From contig NZ_JONR01000025.1 of the NCBI RefSeq assembly GCF_000711955.1, forward strand, positions 1 to 64,000: 64,000 nt of DNA, written 5' to 3'. Made by a program: the position numbers and the translations under genes. This stretch comes from Nevskia soli DSM 19509. GTDB taxonomy: Bacteria > Pseudomonadota > Gammaproteobacteria > Nevskiales > Nevskiaceae. The notes under the pieces were generated by a model. The model did no database searches. It was not told the origin of the DNA and saw only the letters and a program-made list of their open reading frames with translations. This document shows positions 52,495-62,065 of this stretch, one piece after another. Numbering within the stretch: the stretch's first letter is position 1; each line of letters opens with the position of its first letter.

Positions 52495-53391
52495 TCAGGC
52501 AGTTATTTCCGGGGGGCGTTCGCGCATGGCGATGACGACGCCGGCGATCAGCAGTGCGGCGCCGGCGAGCACGGTCATGGCGGGCAAGGACTGGCTCCAC
52601 AGTGCGCCGTAGGCGATGCCCGCAACGGTTTCGAAGACGATCAATTGGCCCAGCAAGGAAGCGGGCACGCGGGTGCTGGCCATGTTCCAGGCGGCGTTGG
52701 CGGCCCAGGAGGTGATGATGCCGAGGAGCAGGCTGACGGTGATGAAGGCGGGCCAGGCGGCGTCCTGCGGCGGGTGCGGCGAGGCGGCGAACAGGGCCAG
52801 GGCGAAGGGCAGCGCGGCGGCGCCCTGGAGGGAGGACCATTCGAGGCCGCCGACCTTGGGGTGGGCGCGGAGCCAGTCGGCGTTGATGACGCCGTAACCG
52901 GTCCACAGGGCCAGGGCGCCGAAGGCGCAGGCCAGGCCGATCCAGTCGCCGCTCGCCTGGGCGCCCTGCCCCGGCTGGTTGGCGAGGAACAGGCCGGCGA
53001 CGATCAGGACCAGGGCCACGGCGTAGGCCGGGGTCAGGCGCTGCCTGGCGCGCAGGCGGCCGGCCATGGATATCGTCACCGGCAGCAAGCCGATGATGAG
53101 GGTGGTCAGGAAGACGCCGGAGCGCTTCAGGGATTCGCTCATCAGGGTGTAATAGAGAAGGTTGCCGGCCAGGGTGAAGAGTGTGGCGTCGCGCCACTTG
53201 CGGGCGTCGAAGGGCTGCGGGCCGCTGCGCGCACGCATCACGCCCAGGGCGATGAGCGACCACAAGCCGTAGGCGATGTAGCGGCCGCCGGCCACCGCGG
53301 TGGCGGTCCAGGCGCCGACGATCAAGGGGCCAATGAAGGCGAAGCCCCAGGCGGCACAGGCGAGGATGGCGTAGAGCACGCCGGGATTCAT
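52495..53391 (-). CDS. EamA/DMT-family transporter
   Basis: A 298-residue membrane protein with about ten hydrophobic helices in two EamA halves; the first helix is YAILACAAWGFAFIGPLIVG and the last segments read TVLAGAALLIAGVVIAM. It is distinct from the EamA protein at 46185-47129. Substrate unknown. ATG at 53391; it follows aroC in the same direction. Confidence 0.87.
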   Translation of the reverse strand: MNPGVLYAILACAAWGFAFIGPLIVGAWTATAVAGGRYIAYGLWSLIALGVMRARSGPQPFDARKWRDATLFTLAGNLLYYTLMSESLKRSGVFLTTLIIGLLPVTISMAGRLRARQRLTPAYAVALVLIVAGLFLANQPGQGAQASGDWIGLACAFGALALWTGYGVINADWLRAHPKVGGLEWSSLQGAAALPFALALFAASPHPPQDAAWPAFITVSLLLGIITSWAANAAWNMASTRVPASLLGQLIVFETVAGIAYGALWSQSLPAMTVLAGAALLIAGVVIAMRERPPEITA

Positions 53392-53437
53392 GCGCGGCGC
53401 ACCGTGCGGGATGGGCCCGCGGCCCTCACTCCCCTCC

Positions 53438-54538
53438 TCACTCCCTGGCTGCGGGGATGCGCGGGGTTTCGACCTTCACGTCGGCGTTCTGGGCGCGGTG
53501 GCGGAGGTAGTGGTCCATCAGCACCAGGGCGACCATGGCTTCGGCGATGGGCGTGGCGCGGATGCCAACGCAGGGGTCGTGGCGGCCGGTGGTGCGCATC
53601 TCGGTGGCCTGGCCTTCGCTGTCGATGGTCTTGCCCGGGATGGTGATGCTGGAGGTGGGCTTGAGGGCGATGGAGCAGCGGATGTCCTGGCCGGTGGAGA
53701 TGCCGCCGGCGGTGCCGCCGGAGTGGTTGGCGAGGAAGCCTTCGGGAGTGAGTTCATCGCGGGCCTGGCTGCCGCGCTGGGTGACGACCTCGAAGCCGTC
53801 GCCGATCTCCACGGCCTTGACGGCGTTGATGCTCATCAGGGCGTAGGCCAGCTCGGCGTCGAGACGGTCGTAGACCGGCTCGCCGAGTCCGGGCAGGACG
53901 CCGCTGGCGACGACGTTGACGCGCGCGCCGACCGAGTCGCCGTCGCGGCGCAGCTGGGTCAGGTATTCGTCGAGCATGGATACCTGGTCGGGGTCCGGGC
54001 AGAAGAAGCTGTTCTGCTCGACGGCTTCCCAGCTTTTCAGCTCCAGCGCATGCGGGCCGATCTGGGCGCAGTAGCCGCGCACCTGGGTGCCGAGGCGTTC
54101 GCGCAGGTACTTCTTGGCGATGGCGGCGGCGGCGACGCGCACGGCGGTCTCGCGTGCGGAGGAGCGCCCGCCGCCGCGCGGATCGCGGCGGCCGTATTTC
54201 TGGATGTAGGCGTAGTCCGCGTGGTTGGGGCGGAACACTTCCTTGATCTTGTCGTAGTCGTAGGAGCGCTGGTCGGTGTTCTCGATCAGCAGCGCGATGG
54301 GCGTGCCGGTGGTGTAGCCCTGGTAGACGCCGGAGAGGATCCTGACCGCGTCGGCTTCCTTGCGCTGGGTGACATGGCGCGAGGTGCCGGGCTTGCGGCG
54401 GTCGAGGTCGGGCTGGATGTCGGCTTCGCTCAGGGCCAGGCCCGGCGGGCAGCCGTCCACGACGCAGCCGATGGCGGGGCCATGGCTTTCGCCGAAGCTG
54501 GTGACGCAGAACAGTTTGCCGATGGTATTGCCGGACAT
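53438..54538 (-). CDS. aroC: Chorismate synthase
   Basis: AroC makes chorismate from EPSP using reduced FMN. It has 366 residues; signatures are GNTIGKLFCVTSFGESHGPA at the N-terminus, GRSSARETAVRVAAAAIAKK and SGGTAGGISTGQDI. ATG at 54538, 18 bases after prmB. Confidence 0.97.
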   Translation of the reverse strand: MSGNTIGKLFCVTSFGESHGPAIGCVVDGCPPGLALSEADIQPDLDRRKPGTSRHVTQRKEADAVRILSGVYQGYTTGTPIALLIENTDQRSYDYDKIKEVFRPNHADYAYIQKYGRRDPRGGGRSSARETAVRVAAAAIAKKYLRERLGTQVRGYCAQIGPHALELKSWEAVEQNSFFCPDPDQVSMLDEYLTQLRRDGDSVGARVNVVASGVLPGLGEPVYDRLDAELAYALMSINAVKAVEIGDGFEVVTQRGSQARDELTPEGFLANHSGGTAGGISTGQDIRCSIALKPTSSITIPGKTIDSEGQATEMRTTGRHDPCVGIRATPIAEAMVALVLMDHYLRHRAQNADVKVETPRIPAARE

Positions 54539-54556
54539 GCCCGATGGTTTCCCGAA

Positions 54557-55492
54557 TTAATAGCCGCGCGCGTCGAGCCAGGCCAGCAGCTCGTCGCGAT
54601 TGATCACGAAGACGCCGTCGCCGCCTTTTTCGAATTCCGGCCAGGCCACGGGGATGTCCGGGTAGCGCGCCAGGAATTCCTGCTGCGAGCCGCCGATTTC
54701 GCAGACCAGGATGCCGTCGTCGGACAGGTAGTCCGGCGCCTGGCTGAGGATGCGCTCGACCACGTCCATGCCGTCGGCGCCGGCATCGAGGGCCAGGCGC
54801 GGCTCGTGCTTGAACTCCGGCGCCAGGGCCTGCCATTCGGCGGTGGGCACGTAGGGCGGATTGGACACGATCAGGTCATAGCGGCGCCCGGCGACGGGCT
54901 CGAACAGATCACCCGCCACGGCGGTGACCTGCTCGCCCATGTTGTGGCGGGCGATGTTGCGCTCGACCAGTTGCAGGGCGCCGGCGTCGATCTCCACCAG
55001 TTCCACCCCGGCTTCCGGGAAGGCGTAAGCGCAGGCGATGCCGATGCAGCCGCTGCCGGCGCAGAGGTCGAGGATCGACTCGGGGTCCACCGTCAGCCAG
55101 GGGGCGAAACGGGTCTGGATCAGCTCGCCGATGGGGGAACGCGGGATCAGCACGCGCTCGTCCACCTCGAACGACAGGCCGGCGAACCAGGCCTCGCCGG
55201 TCAGGTAGGGCGAGGGCTTGCGGGTGCGCACGCGGGTTTGCAGCAGCTCGATCACGGCGATGCGCTCGCGCTCGGTGACGTTGGCTTCCAGGTAGACGGC
55301 CGGCAACTCGAAGGGCAGCTTGAGCGCCCACATGACGAGGTGGAAGGCATCGTCCAGGGCATTGTCGGTGCCGTGGCCGAAGACCAGGCCGGCGCGGTTG
55401 AACTCCGAGGCGCCCCAGCGCACCAGGTCGCGCACGCTGCGCAGGGCCTGGAACTCCGGTGAATCGGGCAATGAGGCGGGTTCGGGGGGCAT
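54557..55492 (-). CDS. prmB: Ribosomal protein L3 glutamine methyltransferase
   Basis: PrmB methylates a glutamine of ribosomal protein L3. The 311-residue product has an N-terminal helical domain, SAM motif LDLCAGSGCIGIACAYAFP and catalytic NPPYVPTAEW. The prmB-aroC order is common in proteobacteria, which supports PrmB over the paralogue PrmC. ATG at 55492; divergent from the SCO1 gene. Confidence 0.92.
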   Translation of the reverse strand: MPPEPASLPDSPEFQALRSVRDLVRWGASEFNRAGLVFGHGTDNALDDAFHLVMWALKLPFELPAVYLEANVTERERIAVIELLQTRVRTRKPSPYLTGEAWFAGLSFEVDERVLIPRSPIGELIQTRFAPWLTVDPESILDLCAGSGCIGIACAYAFPEAGVELVEIDAGALQLVERNIARHNMGEQVTAVAGDLFEPVAGRRYDLIVSNPPYVPTAEWQALAPEFKHEPRLALDAGADGMDVVERILSQAPDYLSDDGILVCEIGGSQQEFLARYPDIPVAWPEFEKGGDGVFVINRDELLAWLDARGY

Positions 55493-55591
55493 TCGGGGGA
55501 ATTTCAGTGTGGCAAGACCGGTATTTTATTAAAGTATGCAGCCTTCCGTTTATTGACCGTGCCGGACCGGTACGGCGGAGAATTCCACAAC

Positions 55592-56209
55592 GTGTCGAAT
55601 CGTTCCTTGAGCCTGGGCTTGCTGGCGGCATTTGCCGTGCTGATCGGCATCGTCGCCGGGATGGTGGTGCTGCGGCCCGCGACCGTGCAGATCCAGTCTG
55701 GCACACTGCTGCAACAGCCGCGGCCGATCGCCGATTTCAGCCTCAACGGCAGCGACGGCAAGCCCTTCACCAAGGCCGACCTGGCCGGGCACTGGAGCGT
55801 GATCTACGTCGGCTACACCCATTGCCCGGACGTGTGCCCGACCACGCTGGCGCAGCTCAAGGCGGTGGAAAAGGGCCTGGGCGCGGACGCGGCCAAGGTG
55901 CGCTTCATCTTCCTGTCGATCGACCCGGAGCGGGATACGCCTGAGACCCTGGGCCAGTACACCCATTACTTCAGCCCGGATTTCCTCGCCGTGACCGGGC
56001 CCAATGCGCAGCTCGACACGCTCGGCGCCAATCTCGGCTTCGTCTATGCCAAGGTGCCGGGCGAGACGCCGCAGAGCTACCTGATGGATCATTCCTCGGC
56101 CCTGATCCTGGTCGATCCCAAGGCCGGCCTGGCCGGCTACCTCACCCCGCCCTTCAAGACCGAGAGCCTGGTCAGCGACCTGAAGCAGGTCATCGGAAAG
56201 CCCTCATGA
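55592..56209 (+). CDS. SCO1/SenC copper chaperone
   Basis: SCO proteins deliver copper to the CuA site of cytochrome c oxidase. The product has an N-terminal membrane anchor (LGLLAAFAVLIGIVAGMVVL), a thioredoxin fold, the copper pair Cys-x3-Cys in THCPDVCPTT and the third ligand His in YLMDHSSALI. The GTG at 55592 (206 residues) is chosen; a TTG at 55553 would add 13 residues. It overlaps the PCu(A)C gene by four bases. Confidence 0.9.
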   Translation: MSNRSLSLGLLAAFAVLIGIVAGMVVLRPATVQIQSGTLLQQPRPIADFSLNGSDGKPFTKADLAGHWSVIYVGYTHCPDVCPTTLAQLKAVEKGLGADAAKVRFIFLSIDPERDTPETLGQYTHYFSPDFLAVTGPNAQLDTLGANLGFVYAKVPGETPQSYLMDHSSALILVDPKAGLAGYLTPPFKTESLVSDLKQVIGKPS

Positions 56210-56640
56210 AATATTCCGCTCCCCTGGCGATCGCCCTGCTCGCCTGCGCCGCCTGTGCCCCGGCCTTCGCCGACTGCAAGGGACTGAAGGTGGAGGACGC
56301 CTGGATACCCGAGGGGCCGCCGGTGGCCGCGGTGCTGGCCGGCTATGGCGTGCTGAGCAATACGGGCGACAAGCCGCTGCACATCGACAGCGTGGACGGC
56401 GCAGACTTCGGCAGCGTGGAGCTGCACCAGATGAGCATGGACGGCGGCATGATGACCATGCGCCCGCTCAAGGGCCTGGACATCCCGGCGCATGGCAGCG
56501 TGGCGTTGGCCGACGGCGGCAAGCACCTGATGCTGATGAACCCGAAGCATCCGTTCAAGGCGGGCGACGGCAGCAGCATCGGCTTCCACTGCGGCAAGGA
56601 CGTGACGCAGGTACCGTTCAGCGTGCGGGCGCAGCCATGA
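56206..56640 (+). CDS. Periplasmic copper chaperone PCu(A)C
   Basis: A 144-residue exported protein with a cleavable signal (to APAFA). The Cu(I) motif with His and Met ligands is visible: ELHQMSMDGGMMTM then KHLMLM, matching the H-M-x10-M-x21-H-x-M pattern. It works with SCO1 in CuA assembly, consistent with the four-base overlap of the two genes. Its stop overlaps the psd start. Confidence 0.92.
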   Translation: MKYSAPLAIALLACAACAPAFADCKGLKVEDAWIPEGPPVAAVLAGYGVLSNTGDKPLHIDSVDGADFGSVELHQMSMDGGMMTMRPLKGLDIPAHGSVALADGGKHLMLMNPKHPFKAGDGSSIGFHCGKDVTQVPFSVRAQP

Positions 56641-57524
56641 TGCGCCAACCGCCGGGCAGCGAGGCGACGCTGGGCGACCGCATCTTCGCCACCTTCCAGT
56701 CCTTGTTGCCGACGCGGGCGCTGTCGGCCTTCATGTTCCGCGTGGCGCAGGTGCGGGCGAAGCCGTTCAAGAACGCGCTGATGCGCTGGTTCCTGCACAA
56801 GTACGCGGTGGACCTGGAGGAAGCGGAGTGGTCTCGCGTCGACAACTACGAGCACTTCAACGCCTTCTTCACCCGCGCGCTCAAGCCGGGCCTGCGGCCG
56901 CAGCCGGCGGCGGCGAACATCCTGAGCAGCCCGGTGGACGGCGCCATCAGCCAGGTGGGGCCGATCCGTCAGGGCCAGATCTTCCAGGCCAAGGGGCACG
57001 GCTACAGCGCCGCGGCACTGCTGGCCGACGAGGAGCTGGCGAAGGATTTCTATAGCGGCTCGTTCAGCACCATCTACCTCGCGCCGCACGATTACCACCG
57101 CGTGCACATGCCCTGCATCGGCCGCCTGCGCAGCTGGGCCTATGTGCCGGGACGGCTGTTCAGCGTCAATCCGAGCACGGCGCGCTCGGTGCCGGGGCTG
57201 TTCGCGCGCAACGAGCGCATGGTGGCGATCTTCGATACGCAGTTCGGGCCGCTGGCCCTGGTGATGGTCGGCGCCATCATCGTCGGCGGCATCGAGACGG
57301 TGTGGAGCGGGCAGCTCACCCCGCCCCACCTGCGCCATGTGCCGCCGACCTATTACCAGCCGATGCAGCCGCTGCTGCTGCAGCGCGGGGCGGAGCTGGG
57401 GCGGTTCCACATGGGGTCGACGGTGATCCTGCTGGCGCCTCCGGGGGCCCTGACCTGGGATCCGGCGCTGGCGGCCGGACAGGCAGTGCGGCTTGGGCAA
57501 AGCCTCGCTACGATGCTCAAATAA
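56637..57524 (+). CDS. psd: Phosphatidylserine decarboxylase
   Basis: Psd makes phosphatidylethanolamine from phosphatidylserine at the inner membrane. The 295-residue proenzyme has SSPVDGAISQVG, FYLAPHDYHR-like IYLAPHDYHRVHMP and the self-cleavage site Gly-Ser in HMGSTVILL near residue 260 that generates the pyruvoyl cofactor. ATG at 56637 overlaps the PCu(A)C stop by four bases. Confidence 0.95.
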   Translation: MMRQPPGSEATLGDRIFATFQSLLPTRALSAFMFRVAQVRAKPFKNALMRWFLHKYAVDLEEAEWSRVDNYEHFNAFFTRALKPGLRPQPAAANILSSPVDGAISQVGPIRQGQIFQAKGHGYSAAALLADEELAKDFYSGSFSTIYLAPHDYHRVHMPCIGRLRSWAYVPGRLFSVNPSTARSVPGLFARNERMVAIFDTQFGPLALVMVGAIIVGGIETVWSGQLTPPHLRHVPPTYYQPMQPLLLQRGAELGRFHMGSTVILLAPPGALTWDPALAAGQAVRLGQSLATMLK

Positions 57525-57552
57525 ATATTCATCACCGATTCCGGCCGCTTCC

Positions 57553-58461
57553 ATGACCACCAACCTGCACGGCGCGCTCGGCGCACTCTCCGGCATCGTC
57601 CTCGGCAAGGAACGCCAGCTCCGGCTTGCGGTGGCCTGCCTGCTGGCGCGGGGGCACCTGCTGATCGAGGATATTCCCGGGGTCGGCAAGACCACGCTGG
57701 CGCTGGCGCTGGCGCGGGTGTTCGGGCTGCACTTCCAGCGGGTGCAGTTCACCAGCGACCTGCTGCCGGGCGACATCCTCGGCGTGTCGATCTATGAGCC
57801 GGCGACCAGCGCCTTCCGCTTCCATCCCGGGCCGATCTTCGCGCAGGTGGTGCTGGCGGACGAGATCAACCGCGCCAGCCCGAAGACGCAGAGCGCGTTG
57901 CTGGAGGCGATGGAGGAGCGGCAGGTGACGTCCGAGGGCGTGACGCGGACGCTGCCGGAGCCGTTCTTCGTGGTGGCGACGCAGAATCCGAGCGAGCAGA
58001 TCGGCACCTTTCCCTTGCCGGAATCGCAGCTCGACCGCTTCCTCATGCGCATCTCGCTGGGCTATCCGCCGGCGCAGGCGGAGCGGGCGCTGCTGATGGA
58101 ACGCGAGCGGCGCGACCTGCTGGCGGAGACACCGCCGGCGCTGGAGCCGGAGCAACTGCTGGCCTTGCAGAAGCAGGTGCAGGAGGTGCGCACCTCGCCG
58201 GCCCTGCTCGATTACCTGATGGCGCTGATCAAGGCGACGCGCGAGCACCCTGCCCTGCGCATGGGACTGTCGCCGCGCGCCGGGCTGGCGCTGCGCCGCT
58301 GCGCGCAGGCCTGGGCCTTGCTGGAAGGCCACAGCGGTGTGATCCCGGAAGACCTGCAGGCGGTGTTCGCGGCGGTTGCGGGACATCGCCTGGCGGCGGT
58401 GGAGCGCGACAGCTCGGCGCCGATCGTGGCGGAGATCCTCGCCTCGGTTCCGATTCCCTGA
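57553..58461 (+). CDS. MoxR-family AAA+ ATPase
   Basis: A 302-residue MoxR chaperone. Walker A is IPGVGKTTLALALAR, Walker B is VLADEINRASPKTQSALLEA, and sensor 1 is VVATQNPSEQIGTFPLPESQ. MoxR proteins act with VWA or DUF58 partners to mature proteins or complexes. It starts the MoxR-DUF58-macro-TgpA operon; the ATG at 57553 gives the family N-terminus, and the earlier ORF start lies inside psd. Confidence 0.93.
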   Translation: MTTNLHGALGALSGIVLGKERQLRLAVACLLARGHLLIEDIPGVGKTTLALALARVFGLHFQRVQFTSDLLPGDILGVSIYEPATSAFRFHPGPIFAQVVLADEINRASPKTQSALLEAMEERQVTSEGVTRTLPEPFFVVATQNPSEQIGTFPLPESQLDRFLMRISLGYPPAQAERALLMERERRDLLAETPPALEPEQLLALQKQVQEVRTSPALLDYLMALIKATREHPALRMGLSPRAGLALRRCAQAWALLEGHSGVIPEDLQAVFAAVAGHRLAAVERDSSAPIVAEILASVPIP

Positions 58462-58472
58462 GCGGCAGGCCC

Positions 58473-59495
58473 ATGGGCGCCGGAGCGAACCTGCGGCAAT
58501 CGGGCGAGCGCTTCGCCCTGATCCTGACGCAGCCGTTCAAGAGCATGCGGCGGCGCATCGACCGCTGGATCTTCACGCGGCTGAAACGCGTGCCGGGGCC
58601 GGTGGAGGTGTCGCGGCGGCGGGTGTACATCCTGCCCACCCGCTTCGGCTACGGCTTCGGCCTGCTGCTGATGGTGATGCTGCTCGGTTCGATGAACTAC
58701 AGCAACAGCATGGCCTTCGCCCTGACCTTCCTGCTGTCCGGGCTGGGGTTGGTGGCGATGCACCACACGCATGCCAACCTGGTGAACATCCGCGTGCGCA
58801 GCGGGCGCATCCAGCCGGTGTTCGCCGGGGATACGGCGCGCTTCGTCCTGGAGCTGGAAAATCCCGCCGCGCCGCCGCGCTATGCCTTGCGCGCCGGCTG
58901 GTCGGACCAGATGCCGCTGTGCAGCACCGACCTGGGCGGCCAGCAGAGCGGCACGCTGCTGCTGACCCTGCCGGCGCCGCAGCGCGGCTGGCTGCCGGCG
59001 CCGCGCTTTTCCGTGCTCACCGAATTCCCGCTGGGGCTGTTCCACGCCTGGACCTGGATCGAACTGGACATGGCCTGCCTGGTGTATCCGAGGCCGGCGG
59101 CGAAGGGTGAACGGCCACCGGCCACCAGCGGCGGCACCGGGCCGCGCGCCGGCATGCGCCATGGCCAGGAGGAATTCGCCGGCCTGCGCAGCTACCAGCG
59201 CGGCGATGCGATGCGCTCGATCCACTGGAAGAGCATGTCCAAGCTGCAGACGCCGCAGGTGAAGCAGTTCGCGGAGACGCTGGAAAAGGAATTGTGGCTG
59301 GACTGGGGCTCGATGCCGCCGGCCTGGGATGCGGAGCGGCGGCTGTCGCAGCTGGCGCGCTGGGTACTGGACGCGGAGGCCGAGGGCCGCAGCTACGGCT
59401 TGCGCCTGCCGGAGTTCTCACAGGCGCCGGGGCGCGGCGAGTTGCACCGGCAGGAATGCCTGAAGGCGCTGGCGCTGTTCGAGGCGCCGCGGTGA
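58473..59495 (+). CDS. DUF58 domain membrane protein
   Basis: A 340-residue protein with two adjacent transmembrane helices (FGYGFGLLLMVMLLGSMNY and AFALTFLLSGLGLVAMHH, about 60-95), then a periplasm- or cytoplasm-facing beta region and the DUF58 signature EEFAGLRSYQRGDAMRSIHW near 228-247. It is the usual partner of MoxR and TgpA. ATG at 58473, 11 bases after moxR; its stop overlaps the macrodomain gene start. Confidence 0.92.
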   Translation: MGAGANLRQSGERFALILTQPFKSMRRRIDRWIFTRLKRVPGPVEVSRRRVYILPTRFGYGFGLLLMVMLLGSMNYSNSMAFALTFLLSGLGLVAMHHTHANLVNIRVRSGRIQPVFAGDTARFVLELENPAAPPRYALRAGWSDQMPLCSTDLGGQQSGTLLLTLPAPQRGWLPAPRFSVLTEFPLGLFHAWTWIELDMACLVYPRPAAKGERPPATSGGTGPRAGMRHGQEEFAGLRSYQRGDAMRSIHWKSMSKLQTPQVKQFAETLEKELWLDWGSMPPAWDAERRLSQLARWVLDAEAEGRSYGLRLPEFSQAPGRGELHRQECLKALALFEAPR

Positions 59496-60025
59496 GCGTG
59501 CTGCGCGCGGTGCAGGCGGATATCACCACGCTGGCGGTGGACGCGGTCGTCAATGCGGCCAACGAAACCCTGCTCGGCGGTGGCGGCGTGGATGGCGCGA
59601 TTCATCGCGCGGCGGGGCCCGGATTGCTGGCCGAGTGCCGGGCGCTGCCGCAGGTTCGTCCCGGCGTGCGCTGCCCTGCCGGCCAGGCGCGCATCACTGC
59701 CGGGCACCGGCTGCAGGCGCCTTGGGTCATCCATACCGTAGGGCCGGTGTGGCGTGGCGGCGGGCATGGCGAAGCGGAATTGCTGGCCGGCTGTTACCGC
59801 AATGTGCTGGCGCTGGCGCAGAAGCAAGGGTTGCGCAGCGTTGCCTTTCCGGCGATCAGTTGCGGCGTGTATGGCTATCCGGTCGCGGCGGCGACCGCCA
59901 TCGCGGTAACGACCGTGCGCGGCGTACTGGCGCGGACGCCGGCAATCGAAGAAATCATCTTCACCTGTTTTGGCGAGACGATCTTTTCGGCCTATGAAGA
60001 CGAGTTGGGACGGCAGCCGGCATGA
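59492..60025 (+). CDS. Macrodomain protein, O-acetyl-ADP-ribose deacetylase-like
   Basis: A 177-residue single macrodomain of the MacroD/YmdB type. The ADP-ribose-binding and catalytic segments are complete: QADITTLAVDAVVNAAN, LLGGGGVDGAIHRAAGP, VIHTVGPVW, and FPAISCGVYGYP. Family enzymes remove ADP-ribose from proteins or hydrolyse O-acetyl-ADP-ribose. The GTG start at 59492 overlaps the DUF58 stop by four bases, and its own stop overlaps the TgpA start by four bases, so it is fully integrated in the operon. Confidence 0.92.
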   Translation: MSVLRAVQADITTLAVDAVVNAANETLLGGGGVDGAIHRAAGPGLLAECRALPQVRPGVRCPAGQARITAGHRLQAPWVIHTVGPVWRGGGHGEAELLAGCYRNVLALAQKQGLRSVAFPAISCGVYGYPVAAATAIAVTTVRGVLARTPAIEEIIFTCFGETIFSAYEDELGRQPA

Positions 60026-61986
60026 TCGACTTCCTGCCCCGCACCGTTCTGCTGCGCCTGCTGGCGGTGCTGGCCATCGTGCTGGCGCCGCACGCGCAGC
60101 GCCTGCCGCTGTGGGAAATCCTGCTGGTGATCGCCATCGGCCTGTGGCGGCTGCTGGCGACGCTGCGGCAGTGGCGCGCAATGCCGCGCTGGGTGCGCTT
60201 CGCGCTGACCATCGGCGCCTTCCTCGCGGTCTATGCGCAGTTCGGCAACTTCGCCGGGCAGACCGCCGGCGTGGCGCTGCTGGTGGTGATGGCGAGCCTG
60301 AAACTGACGGAGCTGAACACGCGCCGCGACGTGATGGTGATGGTGCAGCTGATGTATTTCATCCTGATCACGCACTTCCTGTTCTCGCAGGAGATATGGA
60401 CGGTGGCCTACCTGCTGGCCTGCGCGATGCTGATCACCAGCCTGCTGGTGGAGGCCAACCATCCCGATGCGGCGCTGCCGCTGCGCGCTTCGCTGCGCCT
60501 GGGCGGACGCCTGGTGCTGCATGCGCTGCCGCTGATGGTGGTGCTGTTCCTGCTGTTTCCGCGCATCCCCGGCCCGCTGTGGGGGCTGCCGACGGATGCG
60601 GGCGCTTCGCAAACCGGCCTTGCCGACGATATGGCTCCGGGCGAGATCCAGAGTCTGATCGAGTCCGACGCGGTGGCCCTGCGGGTGCGCTTCAACGGCC
60701 CGGTGCCGCCGCCGGAGGAGATGTACTGGCGCGGCCCGGTGCTGGCGCACTTCGACGGCCGGCGCTGGAAGGCCGGCGTGCGGCCGGCGGGCGGCGGCGC
60801 CACGGCGGAACTGGGCACCCCGGCCTACAGCTATGAAATCACGCTGGAGCCGCAGCGGCGGCCCTGGCTGCTGGCGCTGGATCTGCCGAGCCGCATCGGC
60901 CTGCCGCCGGATGCGACGCTCAGCACCGACTACCAGCTGGTGGCGAATGCGGACGTGAAGGAACGGCGGCTGTACCAGCTCACCTCGCACCCGCACTACC
61001 GCCTGCAGACGGAGTTGCCGGAGGCGCAGCGCAAGGTGTTCCTGCAACTGCCGCTGGGCCTCAACCCGCGCACCCGCGCACTGGCGCAACAGTGGCGCAC
61101 GCAGGGCCTGGACGATGCGGCGATCATCCAGGCGGCGCTGGCGATGTTCCGCGGCAAGGATTTCTACTACACCCTGCATCCGCCGGTGCTGGGACGCGAC
61201 GGCATCGACGAGTTCCTGTTCGTCACGCATCGCGGTTTCTGCGAGCACTATTCGAGCAGCTTCACCGTGCTGATGCGGGCGGCCGGCATTCCAGCGCGGG
61301 TGGTGACCGGCTACCAGGGCGGCGCCAGGAATACCTTCGGCGACTACTACCTGGTGCGGCAGTCCGACGCGCATGCCTGGAGCGAGGTGTGGCTGGCCGG
61401 CCAGGGCTGGACGCGCGTGGATCCCACCGCGGCGGTATCGCCGCAGCGGATCGAGAAAGGCATCGGCGCGGCGCTGGAAGGTACGGATGACATTCCCGCC
61501 TACCTCGATCCCTCGCGCCGCAGCTACCAGTTGCGCGCTCTGCTGGAAGCGCGCTGGGACTGGGCCAACGCGGAGTGGAATCGCTGGGTGCTGGGCTACG
61601 GCCCGGACTTGCAAACGGAGGTACTGGGGCGGCTCGGGCTGATGGACTGGAGCGACATGATCCTGGCGCTGACCGTGGCCATCAGCCTGGTTCTCGGGCT
61701 GCTCGGCCTGGGGCTGATGCGGCAGTTCCTGCCGCAACGGCAGGAGGACGCGGTGCTGGAGCAGTGGCTGAAGCTGCGCAAGCGGCTGGCGCGCGCCGGC
61801 TTCGAACAGCAGGCCGGCGAAGGCCCGCGGGATTTCACCGGCCGCGTGGCCGAGGGACGTCCGGACCTGGCGGCGGCGGTGCAGGCGATCTGCGCGCTGT
61901 ACCTGCGGCTGCGTTACCTGGATGCGCCCGATGCGGCGGCGCAACGCGAACTGGCTCAGGCGGTGGCGGCGCTGCGTACGCGGTAA
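60022..61986 (+). CDS. TgpA-like membrane transglutaminase (DUF3488)
   Basis: A 654-residue protein: N-terminal DUF3488 block with about six transmembrane helices, a large periplasmic transglutaminase-like domain, a further helix (MILALTVAISLVLGLLGLGL near 555-575) and a C-terminal DUF4129-like cytoplasmic tail. The catalytic triad is visible: Cys in HRGFCEHYSSSF, His in SDAHAWSEVW, Asp in WTRVDPTAA. Homologous to Pseudomonas TgpA, an essential protein of unknown substrate. Confidence 0.93.
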   Translation: MIDFLPRTVLLRLLAVLAIVLAPHAQRLPLWEILLVIAIGLWRLLATLRQWRAMPRWVRFALTIGAFLAVYAQFGNFAGQTAGVALLVVMASLKLTELNTRRDVMVMVQLMYFILITHFLFSQEIWTVAYLLACAMLITSLLVEANHPDAALPLRASLRLGGRLVLHALPLMVVLFLLFPRIPGPLWGLPTDAGASQTGLADDMAPGEIQSLIESDAVALRVRFNGPVPPPEEMYWRGPVLAHFDGRRWKAGVRPAGGGATAELGTPAYSYEITLEPQRRPWLLALDLPSRIGLPPDATLSTDYQLVANADVKERRLYQLTSHPHYRLQTELPEAQRKVFLQLPLGLNPRTRALAQQWRTQGLDDAAIIQAALAMFRGKDFYYTLHPPVLGRDGIDEFLFVTHRGFCEHYSSSFTVLMRAAGIPARVVTGYQGGARNTFGDYYLVRQSDAHAWSEVWLAGQGWTRVDPTAAVSPQRIEKGIGAALEGTDDIPAYLDPSRRSYQLRALLEARWDWANAEWNRWVLGYGPDLQTEVLGRLGLMDWSDMILALTVAISLVLGLLGLGLMRQFLPQRQEDAVLEQWLKLRKRLARAGFEQQAGEGPRDFTGRVAEGRPDLAAAVQAICALYLRLRYLDAPDAAAQRELAQAVAALRTR

Positions 61987-62065
61987 GGCCGATGTCGCGG
62001 TGCGTGGCGTGATTGCGTATCCAGATGGAGGGAGCAATCACGCACCGCGGGGCAAGGGGAAATCG

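Noticed and set aside
52034..52612. Plus-strand ORF of 192 residues in the map-EamA gap
   Set aside because: Its translation contains strings such as SLDSGFRRND and LDSLRGNDE that come from REP-like repeats, and its 3' part is antisense to the EamA gene. No protein family is visible.
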